Shown: piece by piece, positions 54,822-64,000 of the stretch
Layout of the letters: every line of letters starts with the position of its first letter
Numbering within the stretch: the first letter of the stretch is position 1
From: Tillus elongatus
Taxonomy: Eukaryota; Arthropoda; Insecta; Coleoptera; Cleridae
Assembly: GCA_964006375.1 (NCBI GenBank)
Contig: OZ023264.1
Coordinates: forward strand, 14,208,225-14,272,224
Length of the DNA stretch: 64,000 nt
Direction of reading: 5' to 3'
Translations under genes and position numbers: made by a program
Notes under the pieces: model-generated
The model's database searches: none
The model's input: the letters and a program-made list of their open reading frames with translations, nothing else
Told to the model about the DNA's origin: nothing

Positions 54822-55194
54822 TGAAACTGACGCCAGATATGGGTTCTAGGGGTCTTAGTTCGCGCTTATTTCAAAAAACTTTTCAAAATTCAAAACTCGG
54901 GATCTCCTTATTAGTGAATCTAATCTAAGAAAATTTACTAAAAAATAAATCATTATTGACATCAATTTTTAAGAATATTCGCTACCATAACGCACTGGTG
55001 CGTTCCAAATTGTTTCACTTGATGCCATCGATGTTTTTTTTTGCGGAAGCAAAAAAACTCCTTTCGTTGCCGAGCCAAATGGACCCGGGTATTGTATGTG
55101 TTTTTGGCAGATGCAGCAAGCAATTAGCGGTCTAATACCGGGGTTTAGTTTTCTATATAAAAAAGATGAGCGGAGGTTATTGTGTTTGTCTCGC
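54822..55194 (+). repeat. family A fragments and spacer
   Basis: 54822-54950 gaaactgacgccagatatgg to the small hairpin; 54975-55010 ends ataacgcactggtgcgttcc. 55011-55194 unassigned. Confidence 0.5.
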
Positions 55195-55590
55195 CAGATG
55201 TGGTTGTCGGCTTGCTCCAATATCCACATAGTAAATTTCTAGATCGAAAGGGAACGTGCAGATTCCTTAAATAACTCGGTACCGTTCCTGTTAAGCCTAT
55301 TATCGTTGATATTAGATAAGGGCTCACAAATTTGTCGACCAGAAGATTAAAGCAGGTCTTCGACCTCGTAGTTTCACTACACAATAAACAAACAATGGGT
55401 CTTTGACGACAATTTTACTTCGGACTAGTTCGTTTACCTAGACGCGATATAAATACACGGTAGCTAGTAGTTTAATTTTAGAATTTTTCTTCCCCTGAAG
55501 ATGTTGACATGGTCAATGAAACTATCGTAAGGTCTCTGAAATATGTGTTGTGGTGATTTGGGTTCTCCGAGTTTACTTATTCACATAGTA
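55195..55590 (+). repeat. PLE terminal repeat, family P4, single arm
   Basis: ccaatatccacatagtaaat to gtgttgtggtgatttgggtt matches the right arm of the 8.3-9.4 kb inverted repeat, including the hammerhead region. No inverted partner is found here. Confidence 0.7.
55491..55533 (+). ncRNA. hammerhead-like motif, PLE family P4
   Basis: CCC, CUGAAGA, UG, stem II UUGAC/GUCAA with AUG loop, U, GAAAC, UAUC, GUA, AGG. Core intact; stems slightly decayed relative to 8386-8429. Confidence 0.55.
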
Positions 55591-55857
<267 letters not shown>

Positions 55858-55891
55858 TGTTTGCTGTACGTTTGTGATTTCTTATTGGTTT

Positions 55892-55936
55892 GCATGGACT
55901 GCAGTTTCGAACCGTCCCGGTTCATCATCAGCACGC
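55892..55936 (-). ncRNA. hammerhead ribozyme motif, PLE family P1, left arm
   Basis: GCGUG, CUGAUGA, U, GAACCG/CGGUUC, GAAAC, UGCA, GUC, CAUGC. One mismatch in stem I compared with the right arm. Confidence 0.7.
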
Positions 55937-55958
55937 TACTGATCAGTACTAATCAGTA

Positions 55959-56003
55959 GCGTGCTGATGATGAACCGGGACGGTTCGAAACTGCAGTCCA
56001 CGC
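55959..56003 (+). ncRNA. hammerhead ribozyme motif, PLE family P1, right arm
   Basis: GCGUG, CUGAUGA, U, GAACCG/CGGUUC, GAAAC, UGCA, GUC, CACGC. Stems I and II perfect; identical to 40742-40786. Confidence 0.75.
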
Positions 56004-56088
56004 AAACCAATAAGAAATCACAAACGTACAGCAAACAAATAAAGTGTATATTTAAAAGTGATTACAGTGTGGTGCAATATTCCTAAAG

Positions 56089-56452
<364 letters not shown>

Positions 56453-56524
56453 AACAATCACATATTGTTTAAAACAAAAGATTTATTTCAGTTTATTATT
56501 TTTATATTTATAACAACTTAGTCA

Positions 56525-56934
56525 CTAGAGATGATTTTTTAAACAAGATTCGCAAGTAAAATCATTGAACACAACTTCTTCATATATTTTTCCTTGAAAA
56601 CTCGTGCATTTTAAATGATACCAATTCGGGCATTCATCGCATCCTATATTTTTAAGGTCATTATCTTCTGTATCGCTTATTAATTCGTCTTCACAACTAC
56701 TGCACTTGACACGTGATTTTTCTATTTCTTCTGTTTTTTGAATACTATTTTCGCAGTTATTATTAGCGCTTTGTGGGTTTATTTGATTCTTTTCTTCTTC
56801 TTTCTTCTTTACAGTTACTTTCACATTATGTCTTTTATTTATCTTTTCATCTCTCTTTCGGCGAATTTCTGCTTCCTTCAAAGCTTTTCTTTTTTGTATT
56901 TCCTCCTTTCGCTTCCGTACAGCTTCTTCTTTTG
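56525..56934 (-). CDS. pogo transposase C-terminal part with PHD finger (after frameshift)
   Basis: This frame continues from the main transposase if the run of ten A's (minus strand, 56948-56957) is read one base out of step. It gives EEAVRKRKEEIQKRKALKEA and a Lys/Glu-rich helix. It then has CSSCEDELISD, GCDECPNWYHLKCTSFQGK and FTCESC, a C4HC3 PHD finger, stopping at 56525. PHD fingers usually bind histone H3 tails. In a transposase this suggests chromatin-guided targeting (inference). The break could be a real mutation, programmed slippage or a sequencing error in the homopolymer. Confidence 0.75.
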
Positions 56935-59136
56935 CTATTTTTGCTTCCTTTTTTTTTTATTTTCAAGTAGCCTCCATTTCTCAGAAGAAATCGCACTTGG
57001 TAGTTTCCCACTCGTCTTTCTCTTTGTTGTCTTTTCAATAGGGTTTGGATAAAATAGATGAGTAGGAATTGTTTCTCGCGCTTTATTATTGTCTTTATCA
57101 TTTTGTTTTTTGTTTTCATATTTAACAGAATCAGCTTTGAAGGTGTTTACATGCAACGGAATTTTACTAATACCTAAAACATTAATATTCAAAGAGGCTA
57201 ATGTCGATGGATTTTGGTCATTCTCTGGTGTGGTGATATCTCTTAGAATAGTGATTTTGTTTTCATCGTCTAATGTGTCTATTGTATCTCCTTGGGTATT
57301 AATTTTTATTTGTTGTATTATGTTTTCTTTGTTTTCCGTTTCTAAACCTTTAGAACTGTCAACATTAAAGTGAATTTTAGCGGGAGAAATTTTGATAACC
57401 TCTATTATGTTAATTTTAGGACAGTCAGAGGTAAATGTGTTCAAAACCGTATTACAATTTGTATCTACAGATTCTTCGAGATCATTTGAAGTTGGTGCGT
57501 CATTGTCGTTTGATATATTATTGATGTCGTTACCGGTCTCTGAATCGAAAGGGTTTTGAATATTGGTTTCGTTTAGTATAGTTGGGATAAGACAACCATT
57601 TTCATCAATATCACACCATTGCCCATCAGAAGTTTGTATTGAAAGAGGAGGAAGAATATCTTCAATGTTTGTAAGAGAGTTTAGGTCCTCTTCATTTGTA
57701 GAGATCTTTGCTTTTGTTATTTCTTGAAGTAGTTTTTCAACATTAATTCCTTCATTCTCCAGTGTCACTCGAAGGAATTGTATGGTTTTCTCAGTTACAA
57801 GATGATCACTCATGGTAGGATTAGGTTCCTGGTCTCGTTCCTGGTTTTGTAGCTGTAGATCTTCCAAAGTGTTTTGTACGCACTTTGTGTAATCAATTGC
57901 ATTGGGATCAAATGGGTACAGTCCGCATTTGCGAAAACCGTTTTTTATACTCTGACCTAAGTTATTTTTCTCCAAGACTGTTTTCAAAAGTGGACAAAAC
58001 CTTGCTTTTGTTAGAACTTGATTTGTGTTTTCTGCTAACATGTGCCATTCCCGTATCGTCTTTTGCCATTCTGATTTTAGGGCTTTAAAAACACTAACAT
58101 CAGCTGGCTGAGTTATGTGTGTCGTATTAGGGGGTAAGGAGTATAAAATAATTTTTCTCTCGGAACAGAACTCACTCAAACTTAATGTTAAGTGACTCTT
58201 ATGTCCATCTATTAAGAATAAAATAGGTCTCTTGATTTCCTTTTCATTTAACCACCTATCTAAAGTGTTGGCAACATATTCAAAAAACACCTCTGCTCTC
58301 ATCCATCCTGTCTCACTTAACCCCAGGCACCAGCTGGGATCCATACTTCCTACTACATCTTTTGGGGGCCGTACATACGGAAAGACTACGCATGGAGGTG
58401 CTATCTCGCCATTGGCCGATATCACGAGCAAAACCGTCAAAGCCTCTTTTTCTTTACTTTTCACTATTTGGTATACATTTTTATAACCCCTAGGAGCTAT
58501 AACTTTTCCAGCTTTAGGACAGAGCGTAAAACTAGTTTCATCGCCATTTAAAATTCTACTAGGTTCGAGTAATATGTCTTCTGCGTCCACCTCCTTTAAA
58601 TAAACCTGAAGTTCTTTAAACCATAATCGGATATTTTGCTCGGTAATAACAGCACGTCCTTTCGATAAAGTTTCTGCGTTTCTATGAACTAATTCTGGAT
58701 TTCTTTTCAAAAATGCAGAATACCATTTTTTCCCAGGGCGCCCATTTTTAAAAGGCGTCTTAATGCCCTTAGAGGTAACAATTTTCTCTACAGTATTGAG
58801 AACGTCGTCCATTTTTCTAGGAAAGCCGCATTTTGCCAGATTAATACACCACTCTACTAATTCCTTTTCGTCCTCAGTACTTAGAACAGACGGCGGACCC
58901 ATTTTTCTTGGTTTTTCTGGAACTCTTCCACTAAGCCTGTCAATAATTGTCGTTTTAGGTACACCATAGCGTGCACTGGCTTTTCTAATGCTGAGATTAT
59001 TTAACCTTATTTGAAGTAGTGCCTCATTAAGAGACTGTTCTGTATAAAGATGAATTGGACGCTTAATAAAATTAGCAACCTTTCTTTTTTTGCAAACTGC
59101 TTTTTCTTTAGTAACACCCGCTTTTATTTTTGCCAT
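56935..59136 (-). CDS. pogo-family DDD transposase, 733 aa before frameshift
   Basis: Residues about 35-70: Psq-type helix-turn-helix (IRKASARYGVPKTTIIDRLS). About 85-160: CENP-B/Tc5-type second HTH (GRPGKKWYSAFLKRNPELVH). About 195-360: DDE_1 catalytic core with D199 (LNGDETSFTL), D310 (LIDGHKSHLTLSL) and D346 (HITQPADVSVFKALK), i.e. DD35D. 361-733: Asn/Asp/Glu-rich tail with no fold recognised, ending KKKRKQK at an A-run where the frame breaks. Length to D346 is normal for pogo/Tigger; the long tail is unusual. Start ATG at 59134-59136; no internal stop. Cuts and pastes the element at TA. Confidence 0.92.
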   Translation of the reverse strand: MAKIKAGVTKEKAVCKKRKVANFIKRPIHLYTEQSLNEALLQIRLNNLSIRKASARYGVPKTTIIDRLSGRVPEKPRKMGPPSVLSTEDEKELVEWCINLAKCGFPRKMDDVLNTVEKIVTSKGIKTPFKNGRPGKKWYSAFLKRNPELVHRNAETLSKGRAVITEQNIRLWFKELQVYLKEVDAEDILLEPSRILNGDETSFTLCPKAGKVIAPRGYKNVYQIVKSKEKEALTVLLVISANGEIAPPCVVFPYVRPPKDVVGSMDPSWCLGLSETGWMRAEVFFEYVANTLDRWLNEKEIKRPILFLIDGHKSHLTLSLSEFCSERKIILYSLPPNTTHITQPADVSVFKALKSEWQKTIREWHMLAENTNQVLTKARFCPLLKTVLEKNNLGQSIKNGFRKCGLYPFDPNAIDYTKCVQNTLEDLQLQNQERDQEPNPTMSDHLVTEKTIQFLRVTLENEGINVEKLLQEITKAKISTNEEDLNSLTNIEDILPPLSIQTSDGQWCDIDENGCLIPTILNETNIQNPFDSETGNDINNISNDNDAPTSNDLEESVDTNCNTVLNTFTSDCPKINIIEVIKISPAKIHFNVDSSKGLETENKENIIQQIKINTQGDTIDTLDDENKITILRDITTPENDQNPSTLASLNINVLGISKIPLHVNTFKADSVKYENKKQNDKDNNKARETIPTHLFYPNPIEKTTKRKTSGKLPSAISSEKWRLLENKKKRKQK

Positions 59137-59199
59137 ATTTCGTAGTTAATGTTTTCTGTGAAAAAAAAAAGTATATATAGGTAGTGTACCCAATATCTA

Positions 59200-60385
<1,186 letters not shown>

Positions 60386-60884
60386 TACTTTATCCGACCA
60401 TACAGACTGTGCCGTACTGGCTCTAGCTGAGTTTCTTATCTTTTCTAGTAGATTTTAATTACCAGTCAATTGTAATGTAGGAATAAAAGCATATTGGTCG
60501 TTAAACTTTTATTATGCCACAGCGTGATAATTATTGTTTTCTGTAGTGACGTATGCATACGCCACGCTAAAAATAGATTAATTTACCTAGTAGGACGGGT
60601 CGTCGACTAGCTTTATCAAAATATTTTTATATGTCCTATTCAATTACGAAACACATCAACGACTGAGAAAACTCTCTCATTGTTGTAATCCACAAATTTA
60701 CTTATAAAATTTAAAATCAATATTTTGGATTTTATCGGTAGAACAGAAAATCTTTTACGTACTCCTGTGATACAGAATTATTCACGACATTAGACGTTTA
60801 CAGAAAACTAATATAAAGTGGTCAACAAAGAGATCGACAAAAGCAATTTTTAGCACAATTTTCAATTACTTGTTACTTCAATGA
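60386..60884. other. unassigned spacer
   Basis: No gene or repeat recognised. Confidence 0.3.
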
Positions 60885-61015
60885 GTGAAGATTGGAACTT
60901 GTGATGGGCACCGAGAAGTACAATTTGGATAACCCAAGTCATCACAATACAATTTTTAGACCTGACGATCGTGTCGCTAACAAAGTTAGAATAATCAGAG
61001 GGATTAATAAACTGT
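60885..61015 (-). repeat. PLE terminal fragment, P4-related, decayed hammerhead
   Basis: Minus strand: CCU, CUGAUUA, U, a stem II like CUAAC/GUUAG with UUU loop, GACAC (from GAAAC), GAUC, GUC, AGG. Stem I CCU/AGG is kept, but both core blocks carry a substitution, so it should be inactive. Confidence 0.55.
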
Positions 61016-61424
61016 TACTTTTTATGTGGTTTGCACTGCACAAAAGCCCACCTGGTCTAGATCATGCAGAAGAACCCATTTTTGGAAAAGTTAAACTTTT
61101 CATATTATACTAGGTGTAAAATAAAGCCGTAAACGTTGCAAAAGCTGTTATCCATTTTGTTATAAAAAAATTATCGTCTCCATTATGGATGATAATAAGT
61201 GAGCTAATATCAATATCTCCAAACTTTTCCGCCAGTTTTTTTTTTTTTTTTGATTAAGACCTTTTCGCATTTTATACAGGCCGAAACAAAGAAATTGTGA
61301 GACTCTTGATAGAGATATTTTAGACGCCCTGTAATTTGGAAACGCGTTGGCCGATTTTGATGGGCCTTGCGTGATTGGAAGGCGTATTTACTTTAGTTTT
61401 CTTAGCTTTACTTATTTTTGATGG
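61016..61424. other. unassigned spacer
   Basis: Contains a T-run near 61238 and ggccgattttgatgggcctt near 61350; no gene. Confidence 0.3.
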
Positions 61425-61640
61425 CCATGCCAACCATATGAGTGTGAGGATCGATAGAAGAAGCCACTAACAACAACACAACTTTGATCAAACTACCAAG
61501 CCATTTGACGGATAAACTACAGCCTTTAGATAAGTGTGTTTTTGGACCAGTAAAGACATGCTGGGAAAAAGAACTTATTTCTCTTGGCAATAAATTCTGG
61601 ACGCGGTTCAACCCGAGAACCAAGTATGTCTCACATTAAA
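61425..61640 (+). pseudogene. second pogo-like transposase fragment (DDE_1 core)
   Basis: Broken plus-strand frames read FDGHANHMSVRID, then TLIKLPSHLTDKLQPLDKCV followed by FGPVKTCWEKELISLG and TRFNPRTKYVSH. The DGH and LQPLDxxVFGPxKxxW blocks are the second and third catalytic regions of pogo/Tigger transposases. Distinct from the 57-59 kb element (there HITQPADVSVFKALK). No TIRs seen. Confidence 0.65.
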
Positions 61641-61857
61641 GACACTGGAACTTTTAAAGTTTATTTTCAGAAAATGTTTGCACTTTTTGAAACAACTAAT
61701 CTATTTTAGTGAAATACGGTACATTGTTACTACTATATAGGTGATGATGCAAACCAAATGTCCTTCTTTTAAAAACAAGACATATTTGAAATTAAAAACA
61801 TTTTTACGAAAATTCGCTACCATAACGCACTTGTAGCGTCCAGACTTTTTTATTTAT
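61641..61857 (-). repeat. family A end fragment (A19)
   Basis: ggtacattgttactactata, ccaaatgtccttctttt and ataacgcacttgtagcgtcc (61831) in reverse orientation. Confidence 0.65.
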
Positions 61858-61864
61858 AAATACA

Positions 61865-63185
61865 ATGGAACTTGTTGAACAACACAGTCTAATCCACGAC
61901 AGGCAGTATGGATTCAGTCAGCGCAGATCAACTGCCGACCTCCTTTCCTTTGTCACCCATTCTTGGAACAAGTCTATGGAACTACACGGTGAATTCCAGA
62001 TTGTCGCTCTAGACATATCCAAAGCATTCGACCAGGTCAGGCACACAGTGCTGCTTAATAAACGTCCGGCCTATGGCCTACCACCAAAACTCTCTACCTG
62101 TACAGCAAATTTCCTCTCCAACCGGAGCATTTGTTGTGGATGGCCATTCCTCTAAACTGTATCCAATTAATGCAGGAGTCCCTCAATGTTCAGCTTTAGC
62201 CCCTACTTTGTTTCTTCTCCACATCAATGACCTCCTCTCTAGCACATCCAACCCAGTTCACAGTTACGCGGATGACAGCACCCTCCACTCAAATATACAA
62301 TATTCTAAGCCTGTCTCTTTAGCCCAATTAGACGAGGATCGCAGACTCATCGAGGGTTCTGTCTCTGTGGATCTCCAAAAAAAATTACACTGGGGAAGTA
62401 GAAATCTTGTACAATTCAACTCCACCAAATCTCAGTCTTGCTTTCTATCTCATAAAAGATACACCAGCCCTAGACCAATCACAATAAACAACCAAGTTAT
62501 TTAAAGTAATGAGTCCTTTTCACTTGTTGGCATTTCTGTGGATCGAAATCTCAATTGGCACCAACATGTCACATCAATTGCAGAAGCGGCTGCTAAGAAA
62601 TTTGGTTTCCTCTTCCGGGCTCGCAAATACTTTTCACCGGCTATTTTCTATACCTTATATACTTGACAAATAAGGCCAAACCTCGAATACTGCTCCCACA
62701 ACTGGGTTGCTGCTGCCGCTTCTACACTCGCTATCCTGGACTCCATTCAGAAGAGAGCTATACGTCTCATCGGTGACCCTACCCCCACCCAAAGGCTGCC
62801 ATCCCTTGCCCACCGACGTGCCGTTGGTGACCTCTCTCTCTCTTTTATGGATATCTGCACGGGCACTGCTCAGAGGAGCTTTCTTCCATAGTTATTTCAC
62901 CTGCTGCCCCCAACAGATCTACCAAGGGAACAGAGCGAATGCACCCTTTTACTGTCCAGGTCACCAGACATAGAACATCTTGTTATGCCCGCTCTTTTGT
63001 CCCGAGGACTTCCAAGTTGTGGAATTCCTTGCCGGCACATGTTTTTCCTTCTCCTCCGAACCTCCAAATCTTCAGGTCCAGAATTAACAAGTTGCCTCTT
63101 TCCTCCTTGTCGACACCCACGGTACGATATTAATTAGGCTGTGAGCCCTCGTGGTGTGTTGTTGAAATAAAAAATAAATAAAAAA
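61865..63185 (+). mobile_element. LINE copy J5: RT to 3' end
   Basis: Encodes HSLIHDRQYGFSQRRSTADL, QIVALDISKAFDQVRHTVLL (motif A), INAGVPQCSALAPTLFLLHI (motif B, with Gly to Cys), SYADDSTLH and the tail PRTSKLWNSLPAHVFPSPPN. Frameshifts near 62130 and 62500 and later stops. Tail ends gaaataaaaaataaataaaa. 5' truncation falls next to a family A end. Confidence 0.85.
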
Positions 63186-63479
63186 AGTAAATGTAAACAA
63201 TCCGTAAAACAGTTACAATTGTTACCAGTCATTAAGTACTCATGTTTTCATTTTCCCTAGTACAAGTACACACAGAGATATACGTTAAAAACAGAGTGCT
63301 TACATTCGCCCCGACAACATCGGGCAAATGTAAACATTACCATCCTTTTTCATATTCAAAATAAACAAATAACACATTTTCAAAAAATCATATTTGTTTG
63401 AATCATGACATAAAACATTTATGTGTCTTCCTATCCAATTTCATCCTATTACATTATGGCATTGAGAAAATCAGACCTT
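63186..63479. other. spacer between two J copies
   Basis: No gene recognised. Confidence 0.3.
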
Positions 63480-64000
63480 TGAGGAAATGTCAACAAACCC
63501 GTCAAAAGCGGTTACAATTACCCCAGTTGACCCTAAGCTTTCAAACCGAGGCAAGAAACCGCTATGTCCACATTAGGCATAAAACTCGTTTAATAACCAC
63601 GTCAAAAACAAAGTCCTCTCAAGCTCCAACGGCAGCAAATCCTTCTGGACTCTTGCTAAATCTATTGGGAATAATTTCTGCAAGAGCACGTTTCCACCTC
63701 TTGTTCCAGGGGATGAAATTGTTTCTTCTGCCCTGGGCAAGGCTGAACTTTTTGCCTCGTTCGCCGGCAATTCTACTCTCAACCCACCTCCAAATGTTCA
63801 ACCACCAACAGTCCCCGATGTCGCGCATAAAATGACGGATATCATTTTCAAAACTAAAAAGGTACGAAAGATGCTCTCTTCTCTTAATACCAGGAAAGCA
63901 TTTGGCCTTGACGAGATCCCAGCAATTGCTCTAAAAAAATGCGCACCAGAACTTGCTCCTGTCCTGACTCGTCTGTTTCAGACATCTTACAATAGAGGCA
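63480..64000 (+). mobile_element. LINE copy J6: pre-RT region, continues past the window
   Basis: Frames give NPSGLLLNLLGIISARARFH and, later, [20 protein letters not shown] then NTRKAFGLDEIPAIAL, the region before RT in family J. The element reaches the window edge, so its RT is not visible here. Confidence 0.75.

Noticed and set aside
57089..57373. Plus-strand open frames inside the pogo element
   Set aside because: Shadows of the transposase coding strand.

Overview
The window looks like repeat-dominated nuclear DNA of an arthropod, most likely an insect. The evidence is AT-rich sequence and a mix of mobile elements typical of insects: CR1/Jockey-, R1- and I-like LINEs, Penelope-like elements (PLEs), a Ty3/gypsy element, pogo, Tc1/mariner, P-like and hAT-like DNA transposons. 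Twelve long (TA)n arrays are present. I recognise no single-copy host gene. The species cannot be named from the sequence.

Layout. 1-5 kb: two copies of a CR1/Jockey-group LINE (family J) and a foldback element beside a dispersed repeat I call family A. 5.4-9.7 kb: a decayed PLE with reverse transcriptase and GIY-YIG endonuclease, then PLE terminal repeats arranged as a large inverted repeat broken by a small LINE. 10-13 kb: a CR1/L2-like LINE with a microsatellite tail, an R1-like LINE with an internal duplication, and a mariner relic. 13-30 kb: mostly family A copies, one of them containing a P-like element (THAP remnant) and a hAT MITE, plus an RNase H-bearing LINE and a PLE terminal pair with a textbook hammerhead motif. 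30-36 kb: a reverse-strand J copy, an I-like LINE inside family A, and an 827-bp TIR element. 36.8-39.6 kb: family A split by a Tc1/mariner element with about 340-bp TIRs. 42.4-49.1 kb: an apparently intact Ty3/gypsy element with a single 1711-codon Gag-Pol ORF and 745-bp LTRs differing at one base. 50-56 kb: inverted PLE terminal repeats next to (TA)n arrays, carrying hammerhead motifs, and another J copy. 56.2-59.8 kb: a pogo-type transposon with a DDD transposase, a frameshifted PHD finger and many subterminal binding-site-like repeats. 60-64 kb: family A and J copies.

Three themes stand out. (1) At least four PLE terminal-repeat families carry hammerhead-ribozyme-like motifs (about 15 sites). 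Several have an intact core, a perfect stem II, a palindromic stem III and a paired stem I, and the terminal repeats almost always occur as head-to-head inverted pairs. (2) Family A is an unclassified modular repeat running from a TIR-like end (core GGACGCAGCAAGTGCGTTATGG split as GGACGCAGCAAG / TGCGTTATGG) to a simple-repeat end. It is the host of most nested insertions. (3) The gypsy LTR promoter contains canonical heat-shock elements upstream of its TATA box.

All calls come from reading the sequence. No alignment or database search was run, and boundaries of decayed repeats are approximate.
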